Positions 45,753 to 54,494 of a stretch of 64,000 nucleotides of DNA are shown piece after piece. Made by a program: the position numbers and the translations under genes. The notes beneath the pieces are model-generated. The model had not been told where the DNA came from, did no database searches, and saw nothing but the letters and a program-made list of their open reading frames with translations. The stretch is from assembly GCF_013340285.1 (NCBI RefSeq), contig NZ_BLVO01000013.1:417574-481573 (forward strand), in the 5' to 3' direction. Origin of the DNA: Desulfovibrio subterraneus (GTDB taxonomy: Bacteria; Desulfobacterota; Desulfovibrionia; Desulfovibrionales; Desulfovibrionaceae). Position 1 is the first letter of the stretch; the number at the start of each line of letters is the position of its first letter.

Positions 45753-46403
45753 ATGCTGGATATTACCAAACTGCTTGAAGAGATTAAGGCTTCTCCCTAC
45801 GAGGAGCTCGTGATTACCGCTCCCCACACCGGCGTGGTGAGCTTTGCCGGACTGGAAGAAGGGGCGCGTGTCATCGGCCCCACCGGAATGTGGAAAGAGA
45901 TTCCCGGCACCAGACTCGCCACCATTGAACGCGAGCACAACAAGAAGACCATCGTCGCAACCGAGAAGGGTATTGTTTCGAAGGTGTACAGGGAGCTTGA
46001 AGGTGCCTTCGTGGAAGCCGGAACGCCCCTCATGCAGCTGCGCCACTACCTTTCCAAGGACGAGGTGCTTGGCATCATTCTGAAGAAGGCGCTGTTCCTC
46101 TTCAACGCGCCCGAGCGCGCCAAGTATTACTTCGCGCCCGATGCGGACAAGAAGATCAAGGCTTCCGGCCCCAAGGCCGTTACCGTGCATGACGGGCAGG
46201 AACTGTTCATCATGTCGCGTATGAAGCGCGAGGCTTCACTCTCCTATTCCGGTCCCGAAGGTGTTATTTACGCCGTGTACTTTCAGCACAACGAGAACGT
46301 GGATGCCGGTGCGCCGCTTATAGGCGTTTGCCCGCCCGATCAGGTTGGTCTGATTGAGGACGTGGTCATCCGCGTGCAGACCGAATGGGTTGAACAGGAC
46401 TAG
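45753..46403 (+). CDS. Double biotinyl/lipoyl-domain protein (BCCP-like)
   Basis: Protein of 216 residues with two lipoyl-like halves. The second (about 140-210) has the order ELFIMSRMKREASLSYSGPEGVIYAVYF...GAPLIG, so the Lys of RMKRE is at the biotin position; the usual motif is AMKM. The first half (about 20-100) keeps the fold (APHTGVVSFAGLEEG, then GIVSKVYRELEGAFVEAGTPL) but has EREHNKKTI where the biotin lysine would be. It should carry the carboxyl group between the neighbouring carboxylase and transferase. AGGGAG lies upstream. It sits 11 bases after the fused transferase gene. Confidence 0.82.
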   Translation: MLDITKLLEEIKASPYEELVITAPHTGVVSFAGLEEGARVIGPTGMWKEIPGTRLATIEREHNKKTIVATEKGIVSKVYRELEGAFVEAGTPLMQLRHYLSKDEVLGIILKKALFLFNAPERAKYYFAPDADKKIKASGPKAVTVHDGQELFIMSRMKREASLSYSGPEGVIYAVYFQHNENVDAGAPLIGVCPPDQVGLIEDVVIRVQTEWVEQD

Positions 46404-46414
46404 CGGAGGTCGCT

Positions 46415-46762
46415 ATGGGTAAGGTTTTGCAAGTTCGGGTGTGGGCAACCACATATGACGAGGACGACGTGCTGCGGGAATGGCCCCGCCTGCACCGCCT
46501 GGCGTGGCCCGACGATGATGCCGTCTATGTGGCAAAGCAGGGCGTGGTTGAACTGATTGACACCCTTGTGGATGCACACCGCTTCGCGGACTGGTCGGAC
46601 GAGGTGAAGGAACTGACGGGAGAAAGGCTGCAGCAGCTTGCCGGGCTCAGAAAGGAGCTTGATGAGGCGCTTGCGGACTGGGACCCCGCCCGGGCCAACA
46701 AGCTGACCGATGCGATCGAAGACGCGCTGTCAGGTCTTGAAAAAGTCCTGCCCAAAGCGTAG
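46415..46762 (+). CDS. Small hypothetical protein of the carboxylase operon
   Basis: Protein of 115 residues, soluble, helical and acidic. The N-terminus (KVLQVRVWATTYDEDDVLREWPRLHRLAWP) is unlike any domain I recognise. GGAGG precedes the ATG by 5 bases, and the gene follows the biotinyl protein by 11 bases, so it probably belongs to the same complex. Function unknown. Confidence 0.75.
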   Translation: MGKVLQVRVWATTYDEDDVLREWPRLHRLAWPDDDAVYVAKQGVVELIDTLVDAHRFADWSDEVKELTGERLQQLAGLRKELDEALADWDPARANKLTDAIEDALSGLEKVLPKA

Positions 46763-46829
46763 TCTGCTCAATCCGCGCTGCCTGCTAAGGGGTGCGGATT
46801 GAACAAATGAATTGTAAGGAGCCATTCTC

Positions 46830-47375
46830 ATGCTGAATAAAGTGATGATCATCGGGCGTCTTGGCGCAGATCCGGAGTTGCGCTACGCGGGCAACGGCAC
46901 GCCCATCGCCAGCTTTAACGTGGCGACGGACGAATCCTATACCGACCGCGAGGGTAACCGTGTGGACCGCGCCGAATGGCACCGTGTGGTTGTCTTTCAG
47001 CGACAGGCCGAAAACTGCGCCAACTACCTTGCCAAGGGCAGCCTCGTGTATATTGAAGGCAGCCTGCAGACCCGCCAGTGGCAGGATCAGCAGGGGCAGA
47101 CCCGTTACACCACGGAAATCAAGGCGCAGCGCGTGCAGTTCCTTGACCGCCGTGGAGAAGGTGCCCAGCCGGCTGCTTCTGCCGGTGGCGGCGAGCGTCG
47201 TTCCTTCGCCAATCAGGGCGGACAGGGCGGTGGTCAGGGGGCCGGTCAGGCCGGTCAGGGTGGTCGTGGCGGTCGTCCCCAGCAGGGCGGCTATGACAGC
47301 GGCCCCAACTATGACGACGATCTCGGTCCCGCATTCCCGTCCGAAGCCAGCGGCATGGATGACGTGCCGTTCTAG
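46830..47375 (+). CDS. ssb: Single-stranded DNA-binding protein
   Basis: Protein of 181 residues. The OB fold (MLNKVMIIGRLGADPELRYAGNGTPIASF..., about 1-110) has the EWHRVVVF and AKGSLVYIEGSLQTRQW patterns. A Gly/Gln-rich linker follows, and the acidic tip ends MDDVPF for partner docking. AAGGAG precedes the ATG. It is monocistronic, with a strong terminator after it. Confidence 0.97.
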   Translation: MLNKVMIIGRLGADPELRYAGNGTPIASFNVATDESYTDREGNRVDRAEWHRVVVFQRQAENCANYLAKGSLVYIEGSLQTRQWQDQQGQTRYTTEIKAQRVQFLDRRGEGAQPAASAGGGERRSFANQGGQGGGQGAGQAGQGGRGGRPQQGGYDSGPNYDDDLGPAFPSEASGMDDVPF

Positions 47376-47401
47376 CACTTCTCTGCCATAGAATAATCAA
47401 A

Positions 47402-47440
47402 CGCTCCCCGAAAGCTTATGCTTGCGGGGAGCGCTTTTTT
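47402..47440 (+). terminator. Terminator of ssb
   Basis: Long stem CGCTCCCCG / CGGGGAGCG extended by GC pairs, followed by six Ts. Confidence 0.9.
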
Positions 47441-47526
47441 ACGGGCTATGGGCATCCTGCAGACTGCTGCAGTCTGGCCTGTTCCGACGTGGCAAGGCCG
47501 GAACAGGGCCTCAGGGGTGATGCGGA

Positions 47527-48348
47527 TCAGAATTTGACCTGACGGATAGTCGCGCCGGGGCGCTGAACCGTGCGATGGTAGCGTACGGCAGGCAGGCCGA
47601 AGGACATGGCGCAGGCAATGAGATGGTCTTCGGGTATGCCCAGTCTGCTTTTGAACTCGGGCAGCACCGCCGTGATCAGGGCACGGGCAATGCCGTTCCA
47701 TACCGTGCCGATGCCGTGGCTGTTTGCCAGCAGCTCAAAATAGCTCATGGCGATATGGCAGTCCGCCATGGGCGCAAGGGATTTTTCGGGCGCCGATGCA
47801 ATGAGCAGGTGCGGTGCGGTCCTGAAAATGACGTCGGTGCCGTCTTCGCATCCCTGAACGTAGTTGCCGATACGTTCATAGCCGGCAGGAATGCGGTTTT
47901 CGTGCAGCGCTGCAAGGGCTGCTTCCGTCATTTCCCTGCGCAGGCGGTTCATGGTGTCTGTGTCGTCCACCACGGTAAAGGTGGTGTTCCGTTGATTTAC
48001 AGCCGTGGGGGCATGCGAGGCAACCGTGAGAAGGTGATGGATAAGCTCGGGGTCAACGCCTTCTTTCTTGTAATGGCGGGTGGAGCGGCGTCCCATTATC
48101 AGGGTTTCCATTTTTTCCGCTTCCGGCAGGTTGCCTTTGAGCAGCTTACTTGCGGCAGGGTTTTTGCCGAAAATACTGAGTGCACCGGGTTTGCAGACGG
48201 CAAGGCAATGCTGGCATTCAATGCAGTTCTTCTCGTTTTCAGGGCGAATTACCGGAACATCGTCCATTTCGATAATCCTTGCAAAGCAGTCGCGGGCGCA
48301 TTCTCCGCAGCGGGTACAGTCTTCCGTATGTATCTTGAAATCCAGCAT
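47527..48348 (-). CDS. Ferredoxin-nitroreductase fusion
   Basis: Protein of 273 residues. Two N-terminal 4Fe-4S motifs (CTRCGECARDC at about residue 11 and CIECQHCLAVC at about 42) are fused to an FMN-dependent nitroreductase domain (RRSTRHYKKEGVDPELIHHLL, then PTAVNQRN, then CHIAMSYFELLANSHGIGTVW). The domain reduces nitro groups, quinones or flavins using reduced ferredoxin-type clusters. Such fusions are common in anaerobes. AAAGGAG lies 6 bases before the ATG. It is monocistronic on the minus strand. Confidence 0.93.
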   Translation of the reverse strand: MLDFKIHTEDCTRCGECARDCFARIIEMDDVPVIRPENEKNCIECQHCLAVCKPGALSIFGKNPAASKLLKGNLPEAEKMETLIMGRRSTRHYKKEGVDPELIHHLLTVASHAPTAVNQRNTTFTVVDDTDTMNRLRREMTEAALAALHENRIPAGYERIGNYVQGCEDGTDVIFRTAPHLLIASAPEKSLAPMADCHIAMSYFELLANSHGIGTVWNGIARALITAVLPEFKSRLGIPEDHLIACAMSFGLPAVRYHRTVQRPGATIRQVKF

Positions 48349-48801
48349 ATGCTTCTCCTTTGCCGGACCGGGCAGTCCGTTTGTTGATAGGGCAGGTGGC
48401 ACACAGTATAGATGCTTTGCGGATAAGAAACAGTAGGCACTTATTTGTGCGCTGGTTCCGGATTGGTAAGGTTGCGGCGTAGCCGCCGTGGGGCAGAGGC
48501 CGTGGGGGGGGCCATGAGGGGAATATGGAGCAGATTTGAACAACAGCTTGCTTGGAATATGGCCGCGTGAGAGGGTATGAATCCGCAGTGTCTAATCCCC
48601 TGTACAACCTCGGACGATTATGGAAGGAATGATGCCGCCGCAAGGCGCGGTATCTACAATTTTGATAGTAGTATCGATTAGTACCACCTCTGGTGACGGA
48701 TCAGACTTGATTTCTGCACCGTTTTGCAGATAATACGCTGTTCGACCTTGTCGATCATGTGGCGTAACGGCAAGGACTATAATGTGCGTAAGGAGCGTTT
48801 T
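48349..48801. other. 453-base non-coding region
   Basis: No gene seen on either strand. It contains a TATAAT (48778-48783) that may be the -10 element of the zinc-ribbon gene, and nothing else I can name. Confidence 0.55.
48778..48783 (+). promoter_or_regulatory. Perfect -10 hexamer for the zinc-ribbon gene
   Basis: TATAAT 19 bases before the start codon; no good -35 hexamer at 16-18 bases was found, so the assignment is tentative. Confidence 0.35.
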
Positions 48802-48975
48802 ATGACCAAGGGTAATGCTATGTCTGATCGCTATAAGCGTGAATTTGTAGAGGTCATGTGCCCCAAGTGCAGACGGACCCAGATTATTGCTGTGCCCGAA
48901 GAGTCCATGCCCACGTGCGAGGACTGCAAGCGCGAAATGATCATCAAGGAAGTTCTCACTGAAGGGAAGTACTAG
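48802..48975 (+). CDS. Small zinc-ribbon protein
   Basis: Protein of 57 residues with two Cys pairs, CPKC (about residue 20) and CEDC (about residue 40), in a zinc-ribbon arrangement. AAGGAG lies 6 bases before the ATG. It precedes the amino acid ABC transporter genes by 52 bases. The role is unknown, and a metal-binding adaptor or regulatory protein is possible. Confidence 0.72.
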   Translation: MTKGNAMSDRYKREFVEVMCPKCRRTQIIAVPEESMPTCEDCKREMIIKEVLTEGKY

Positions 48976-49027
48976 GGAGTTGGATGCAACGGCATCCCTG
49001 ACAATCAACGGGATTTGGAGGAAACGC

Positions 49028-49846
49028 ATGAAATTTCTGAAGGCTCTGATTCTGGCCCTGCTCGTAGCCATGATCGCTCTGCCCGCAGCCGCTGCGGATA
49101 TCGAACTGGCCAAGAAGTCCACCATCAGCGAAGTTCTGAAGCGCGGCGAACTGCGCGTAGGCTTTGACGCAGGCTACCCGCCCTTTGAAATGACCGACAA
49201 GAACGGCAAGTACATCGGGTTTGACGTTGACCTCGGCAAGGAACTTGCCAAGGCAATGGGCGTGAAGTTCGTGCCCGTGAACACCGATTTCGACGGCATG
49301 GTTCCTTCCCTGCTGGCCGACAAGTTCGACATCATCATCTCCGGCATGACCCTGACTCAGGAACGTAACCTGAAGATCGGCTTTAGCGATCCCTACATCA
49401 TCATGGGGCAGACCGTTCTGGTGAATGCAAAGCACAAGGGCAAGATCACCTCTTACAAGCAGCTGAACGATCCCAAGTTCATCGTGATCTCCCGTATGGG
49501 CACCACCGGTGAAGAAGCCACCAAGCGTTACATCCCCAAGGCCACTTACAAGTCTTTCGAAAAGGAAGTTGACTGCGCCCTTGAAGTTATCAACGGCCGT
49601 GCAGACGCTTTCGTATACGACCTGCCCGTGAACGAAGTGTTCCAGAAGCAGCAGGGCAAGGACAAGACCTTCCTGCTCAACGAGCCTTTCACCTTTGAGC
49701 CCATGGCCATCGGCCTCAAGCAGGGTGATCCCGACTTCCTGAATTTCCTGAACAACTTCCTCCGTCAGATCAAGAACGACGGTCGTTATGAGCGCATGTA
49801 TGACAAGTGGCTGCGTTCCGACGAATGGCAGTCTCAGGTAAAGTAA
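49028..49846 (+). CDS. Polar amino acid ABC transporter, substrate-binding protein
   Basis: Protein of 272 residues with a signal peptide (MKFLKALILALLVAMIALP, cleavage near AAAAD). The bacterial type 3 solute-binding fold follows: GELRVGFDAGYPPFEMTDKNGKYIGFDVDLGKELAKAMG, then FDGMVPSLLADKFDIIISGMTLTQERN. It binds an amino acid in the periplasm, with the exact ligand not decidable. GGAGG precedes the ATG. Permease and ATPase follow. Confidence 0.93.
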   Translation: MKFLKALILALLVAMIALPAAAADIELAKKSTISEVLKRGELRVGFDAGYPPFEMTDKNGKYIGFDVDLGKELAKAMGVKFVPVNTDFDGMVPSLLADKFDIIISGMTLTQERNLKIGFSDPYIIMGQTVLVNAKHKGKITSYKQLNDPKFIVISRMGTTGEEATKRYIPKATYKSFEKEVDCALEVINGRADAFVYDLPVNEVFQKQQGKDKTFLLNEPFTFEPMAIGLKQGDPDFLNFLNNFLRQIKNDGRYERMYDKWLRSDEWQSQVK

Positions 49847-50025
49847 GGTAATCCAGCGCATTGGGGCCGGATGGAACGCCATCCGGCCCTATGCGCATTT
49901 TGATGATCCTGTTTTCGACCCGGGCCGCGTTGCGGCATGTGGGACGCGGTCCGGGCCGAAGCCGGGAAAGGTCCAGTGCGTGGGGCCTTAACCAGTTTTA
50001 GATAGCGTAAGTAGGGGACTACTAA

Positions 50026-51036
50026 ATGAGTCGACACGTTGGATTGGACCGCCCCAAGGGACCGGGCTACTTCCTGTTCTGGAAAACCGTGTTTCTGGTG
50101 CTGCTGGCTGGCTTCATGTACTTCGTCTACATGGCTTCCAGCGCGGTGGAATATGTCTGGCGCTGGGAGCGCGTGCCACAGTACTTCTGGCTCAAGCAGG
50201 ACGTGGATGTCCGTGCGGAGTCGGAAGGTGATCTGCTCTCCATCAAGCGGGATGCGACTGGCGTCACGCTGACCATCAAGACCAACAGCGGCGAAGTGCA
50301 GCGGGTTATGCCGGCCGATGCCGAAGTGCATCTGTCCGAAGGTGACTTCGTGTATATGGGCGATTCCATTGCCTCGTACCATCAGTCCAAGCCCGGTGTG
50401 CTGCTTGAAGGGTTGTGGATAACGCTGAAGGTCAGCTTCATTGCCATCATCTTCGGTATTGTTCTCGGTGTGCTTACCGGATTGTGCCGTATTTCCGCCA
50501 ACCCGGCGCTGCGTTGGTCTGCCATTACCTATATTGAACTTATCCGCGGCTCCCCTCTGCTGGTGCAGATTTTTCTCTGGTATTTCGTCGCGGGCACGCT
50601 CATCAACGGTGTGCTGCAGAGCATCGGCCTCGGCGTTATGCCCCCCCTGTGGTACGGCGTGCTGGCACTTGCCATATTCACCGGTGCCTATGTGGCGGAA
50701 ATCGTGCGTGCCGGTATCCAGTCCGTGCACCGCGGGCAGATGGAAGCCGCCCGTTCGCTGGGACTGAACTACAGTCAGGCCATGCGCAGGATCATTCTTC
50801 CGCAGGCCTTCCGCCGTATTCTGCCGCCGCTTGCAGGCCAGTTCATCAGCCTTGTGAAGGACTCTTCTCTGCTCGGCGTCATCGCCGTGCGCGAACTGAC
50901 CAAGGCGACCCGCGAAGTCGTAAGCTCCTCTCTGCAGCCCTTTGAGCTCTGGATTCTCTGTGCCGTGCTGTATCTGGTGCTGACCTTCACTCTCTCGCTT
51001 CTGATTCAGCAGCTTGAAAGGAGAGCCCTGCGATGA
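50026..51036 (+). CDS. Polar amino acid ABC transporter, permease
   Basis: Protein of 336 residues. It is longer than usual because an extra membrane helix (about 17-38) is followed by a periplasmic-looking segment (about 40-125) before the conserved HisM/GlnP permease core ([26 protein letters not shown], then [19 protein letters not shown]). The ATPase-contact loop [29 protein letters not shown] is intact. The ATG has only a weak site (AGTAGGGG). It overlaps the ATPase gene by 4 bases. Confidence 0.92.
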   Translation: MSRHVGLDRPKGPGYFLFWKTVFLVLLAGFMYFVYMASSAVEYVWRWERVPQYFWLKQDVDVRAESEGDLLSIKRDATGVTLTIKTNSGEVQRVMPADAEVHLSEGDFVYMGDSIASYHQSKPGVLLEGLWITLKVSFIAIIFGIVLGVLTGLCRISANPALRWSAITYIELIRGSPLLVQIFLWYFVAGTLINGVLQSIGLGVMPPLWYGVLALAIFTGAYVAEIVRAGIQSVHRGQMEAARSLGLNYSQAMRRIILPQAFRRILPPLAGQFISLVKDSSLLGVIAVRELTKATREVVSSSLQPFELWILCAVLYLVLTFTLSLLIQQLERRALR

Positions 51037-51764
51037 TCAATGCAGTCAATGTAAACAAATTCTTCTATACCCCCGACAAGCTTCATGCCCTGCGTGATGT
51101 GTCGCTGCAGATCGCATCCGGCGAGGTGGTGGTTGTCATCGGTCCTTCGGGCTCCGGTAAGTCCACCTTTCTGCGGTGCCTCAACCGTCTGGAATACGCC
51201 GATTCCGGCGAGATTTACGTGGACGGTGAGGACATTCTTGATCCGAAGTGCGACATAAACAAGGTGCGCGCCGAAGTGGGCATGGTGTTCCAGTCGTTCA
51301 ACCTGTTCCCGCACATGACCGTGCTCGAGAACGTGGTGATGGCACAGATGACCGTGCGCAAGCGCTCCCGCAAGGATGCGGAAGCCAGAGGCATGGAATT
51401 GCTCGGCAAGGTCGGCATTGCGGAAAAGCACAGGGTGTATCCCGACCAGCTTTCCGGCGGGCAGCAACAGCGTGTGGCCATAGCGCGTTCTCTTGCCATG
51501 GCTCCCAAAGTGATGCTTTTTGACGAGCCGACCTCTGCACTGGACCCTGAAATGGTGGGCGAAGTGCTCGATGTTATGCAGAACCTTGCGCGTGAAGGCA
51601 TGACCATGGCCGTTGTGACCCACGAAATGGGCTTTGCTCGTGAAGTGGCAGACAGAGTGGTCTTCATGGACGCCGGGCAGGTGCTTGAAGTGGGGACGCC
51701 CGAACACTTCTTCACCAATCCGCAGCATGAGCGCACCAAGCTCTTCCTGAGCCAGATTTTGTAG
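51033..51764 (+). CDS. Polar amino acid ABC transporter, ATP-binding protein
   Basis: ATPase of 243 residues. It has Walker A GPSGSGKS (about residue 34), Q-loop [10 protein letters not shown], signature [14 protein letters not shown] (about 140), Walker B VMLFDEP and the H-loop THEMGFA. It belongs to the GlnQ/HisP family. ATG overlaps the permease stop (ATGA), so translation is coupled. A terminator follows 24 bases after the stop. Confidence 0.96.
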   Translation: MINAVNVNKFFYTPDKLHALRDVSLQIASGEVVVVIGPSGSGKSTFLRCLNRLEYADSGEIYVDGEDILDPKCDINKVRAEVGMVFQSFNLFPHMTVLENVVMAQMTVRKRSRKDAEARGMELLGKVGIAEKHRVYPDQLSGGQQQRVAIARSLAMAPKVMLFDEPTSALDPEMVGEVLDVMQNLAREGMTMAVVTHEMGFAREVADRVVFMDAGQVLEVGTPEHFFTNPQHERTKLFLSQIL

Positions 51765-51786
51765 TTCAGGTTTACTGTTGTGTATC

Positions 51787-51823
51787 AGGCCCCCTTGCGA
51801 CTGCTGCCGCAAGGGGGCTTTTT
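51787..51823 (+). terminator. Terminator of the amino acid transporter operon
   Basis: Perfect 11-bp stem GCCCCCTTGCG / CGCAAGGGGGC followed by five Ts. Confidence 0.9.
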
Positions 51824-51874
51824 GCGCGCGACACCTTTCCGTAATGGGACGAAGGAGATTTTTAGCGATTATAC

Positions 51875-51903
51875 TTGGGCATTTTCCTTGCGGTGATTAT
51901 ACA
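51875..51903 (+). promoter_or_regulatory. Sigma-70-like promoter of the universal stress protein gene
   Basis: TTGGGC, 17-base spacer, TATACA, 70 bases before the start codon. A further TATACT lies just upstream. Confidence 0.5.
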
Positions 51904-51972
51904 TAGGATAGGAAAGGTAGTCCGCACAGCCTTGATCGTGCGGTTTACAGGTTGTCCATAAGGAGGTGTACC

Positions 51973-52455
51973 ATGTTACCGACTATCAAGAAGGTATTGT
52001 ACGCAACAGACCTGTCCTCTGCTGCTACGCATGCTTTCGGCTTTGCATTGAGTGTGGCTGAAAAGCACGGTGCCGAGTTGACCGTGTTGCATGTGGTTCC
52101 TGAACTGCCTCAGGAATATGGGCTTGCAGCCGGCTTTGACTTTACCCCCGACTTTGACAAGGAAATGTGGGAAGCATTCAAGAAAAGCCGGGCAGAAGGC
52201 GCAAAGAAGGAACTTGAAAAGCAGGTACGTGAAGCCTGTCTGAAATTCGGCGCTTCCCCTGTCGGGCCGGATCATCTGATTGTCCGGAATGGCAGAGCTG
52301 TTGAAGAGATTGTTGACGAAGCTCGGCGTGTCGATCTTGTTGTCATGGGTACTCAGGGACACGGCCGCATAGGTGGCCTGCTCATGGGTAGCGTTGCTCA
52401 GGGGGTGCTCGCCAAATGCGAAACTCCCGTGATGGTAGTACGTGTCGGTTCGTAA
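51973..52455 (+). CDS. Universal stress protein (UspA family)
   Basis: Protein of 160 residues with the Usp alpha/beta fold: KKVLYATDLSSAATHAFGFAL start and the ATP-binding pattern MGTQGHGRIGGLLMGSVAQGV near residue 125 (G-x2-G-x9-G-S). The ATP motif is intact. ATAAGGAGG lies just upstream of the ATG. Cytoplasmic; it probably acts under energy or oxidative stress. Confidence 0.93.
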   Translation: MLPTIKKVLYATDLSSAATHAFGFALSVAEKHGAELTVLHVVPELPQEYGLAAGFDFTPDFDKEMWEAFKKSRAEGAKKELEKQVREACLKFGASPVGPDHLIVRNGRAVEEIVDEARRVDLVVMGTQGHGRIGGLLMGSVAQGVLAKCETPVMVVRVGS

Positions 52456-52466
52456 CGGAATCTCCG

Positions 52467-52530
52467 CCTGACGGAAGCCTCACCTGACAGAAGCCTCACC
52501 TGATGGAAGCCTCATCTGGCGGAAACCCCG
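52467..52530. repeat. 16-bp tandem repeat downstream of the usp gene
   Basis: Three well-matched units (CCTGACGGAAGCCTCA and variants) and a fourth degenerate one, head to tail, 12 bases after the usp stop. Confidence 0.7.
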
Positions 52531-52586
52531 CAAAAAGGGGCACTGTGACGACGTTGGCGTGATGCGGAACCGGAAGTGAAAATGAA

Positions 52587-52617
52587 AAGCGGCTGTCGCC
52601 ATGGGCGGCAGCCGCTT
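52587..52617. terminator. Bidirectional hairpin terminator
   Basis: 14-bp stem AAGCGGCTGTCGCC / GGCGGCAGCCGCTT with a 3-base loop and one mismatch, AT-rich on both sides, between the convergent usp and FAD-protein genes. Confidence 0.8.
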
Positions 52618-52656
52618 ATTATTGCGGATTCTCTTTGTGGCGCCCGACGAGGACGA

Positions 52657-54207
52657 TCAGCCGATGATGGCTGCCACGGCAGACGCTACCCGTTCGCCGT
52701 CCATGGCTGCGGAGATTATGCCTCCCGCGTAGCCTGCCCCTTCACCGCAGGGGAAAAGACGCTTGGCTGAAGGGTGTTCCAGCGTTTCCTTGTCACGCGG
52801 AATGCGGACAGGGGAACTGGTGCGCGATTCTACAGCAAGCACCTTGGCCTCGCCGGAATCATAGCCCTTGTACTTCTTGCCGAAGAGCGGCAGCGAGGCG
52901 CGCAGCCGTCTGGCAACGCCCTCGGGCAGCAGTTCATGCAGGGGAGCTGAGTAGATTCCGGGAATATACGAAGATTTGGGCAGGGCAGAAGAAACGCGTC
53001 CCTTGATGAAGTCGCCCACCATCTGCGCCGGAGCCTTCTGGCTCGTCCCGTCTCCCGCAGCGAACATGGCGCGTTCAACGGATGCCTGAAATTCCAGCGC
53101 GCTCAGCGGGTTATCTGCGCCGCCGATATCCTCGAGCCGTATTTCCACCACCAGCCCTGCGTTGGCAAAGGGAGCATTGCGCGCGGCAAGGCTCATGCCG
53201 TTCAGCACCAGTTCGCCGGGGGCGGTGGAGGCAGGCACCACAAAGCCGCCCGGACACATGCAGAAGGAGAATACCCCCCGATCCTGCACCTGCTGGGTGA
53301 TGCGGTAGCTGGCAGCAGGGAGGTTGGTGTGCCTCGGCGACTGGTGGTAGAAAATACCGTCTATCAGCTCCTGCGGGTGTTCTATGCGTACCCCGAGTGC
53401 AAAGGGCTTGGCCTCTATGGCTATGCCCCGTGTGTGCAGCATGTGGAAGACATCGCGCGCGGAATGGCCTGTGGCCAGAATGACGGCATCGGCGTCCACA
53501 GTTGCTCCGTCAGCAAGAACGGCTCCGCGGACCTGCCCGTCTTTGAGCACAAGGTCGGTCACGTGGGTGTCGAAGTGTATTTCGCCGCCTGCACCCTCAA
53601 TGGCTTCGCGTATGCGCCGCACAATGCGCGGCAGCATGTTGGACCCGAGATGCGGATGGGCGTCTATGCGTATATCCGGCGATGCGCCGTGCTCTATGAG
53701 CAGGTCGAGAATGCGCCCCACGTCGCCGCGTTTGGTGGCCCGTGTATACAGCTTGCCGTCGGAATAGGTGCCTGCGCCCCCTTCGCCGAAACAGTAGTTG
53801 GAATGGGGGTTGACCGCTCCGGTTGTGAACAGGGGCTTCAGGTCCTTGCGGCGGGCATTCACATCCTTGCCGCGTTCCAGAACAATGGGCTGGATGCCGT
53901 GTTCAAGCAGGGTGAGGGCAGCCACGTAGCCTGCGGGTCCGGCCCCGATTATGGCAACCCTGCGGCCTTTGAGCGGAGCAGGGCGGAAGAAGGGGCCTTC
54001 CGTTTCCGCAAATTCCTGCGGGGCGATAACCACCTGCAGTACGAATTGCGGCCGTCTGGAGCGGGCATCAATGGACCGGCGCGTGACCCGTGTATACAGG
54101 TTAGGGTTGTCCTGCATGCCCGCTTTGCTCAGCGCGGCCTTGCGAATGGCTTGGGGGGTGTTAATCCGGTCGGGATCTATCTTAATTTCCACGGTAACAG
54201 GCTTCAT
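52657..54207 (-). CDS. Uncharacterised FAD-dependent dehydrogenase (COG2509-like)
   Basis: Protein of 516 residues. An N-terminal extension of about 85 residues precedes the FAD motif VAIIGAGPAGYVAALTLLEHG. It has the family-specific GAVNPHSNYCFGEGGAGTYSDGKLYTR segment (about 140) and a C-terminal FPCGEGAGYAGGIISAAMDG motif. The physiological substrate is unknown. It is cytoplasmic, with the ATG preceded by AGAGAG. It is convergent with the usp gene. Confidence 0.85.
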   Translation of the reverse strand: MKPVTVEIKIDPDRINTPQAIRKAALSKAGMQDNPNLYTRVTRRSIDARSRRPQFVLQVVIAPQEFAETEGPFFRPAPLKGRRVAIIGAGPAGYVAALTLLEHGIQPIVLERGKDVNARRKDLKPLFTTGAVNPHSNYCFGEGGAGTYSDGKLYTRATKRGDVGRILDLLIEHGASPDIRIDAHPHLGSNMLPRIVRRIREAIEGAGGEIHFDTHVTDLVLKDGQVRGAVLADGATVDADAVILATGHSARDVFHMLHTRGIAIEAKPFALGVRIEHPQELIDGIFYHQSPRHTNLPAASYRITQQVQDRGVFSFCMCPGGFVVPASTAPGELVLNGMSLAARNAPFANAGLVVEIRLEDIGGADNPLSALEFQASVERAMFAAGDGTSQKAPAQMVGDFIKGRVSSALPKSSYIPGIYSAPLHELLPEGVARRLRASLPLFGKKYKGYDSGEAKVLAVESRTSSPVRIPRDKETLEHPSAKRLFPCGEGAGYAGGIISAAMDGERVASAVAAIIG

Positions 54208-54494
54208 GGATATCTCTCTGTAAATGCTGTTCTGGCAGGAGCGGGCATTACTGTCTGCCCGTGCGCGGCCTACTATACTCCCGGCCTGTGTGTCACGTCA
54301 AAATAAAGCCCTGCAAGGCAACGGGATACGGGATATGTGTAGTTACCCGCCCTGTTGCCGGTGTTCGCAGCAGTAATGTGCGTGAACAGTCACGCGAATG
54401 TGCGCGTATTGTGACAGGGCAGGATGGGCGGGCATGTATCTTCCTCTCATGTTTCATGATCTCATGAATGATAACAACAGGAAAGGTAAGGTAT

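Noticed and set aside
48592-49125. Minus-strand frame across the zinc-ribbon gene and the start of the binding-protein gene
   Set aside because: It overlaps two plus-strand genes with good ribosome sites and shows no domain.
52467-52530. CRISPR array after the usp gene
   Set aside because: 16-base head-to-tail units without spacers.
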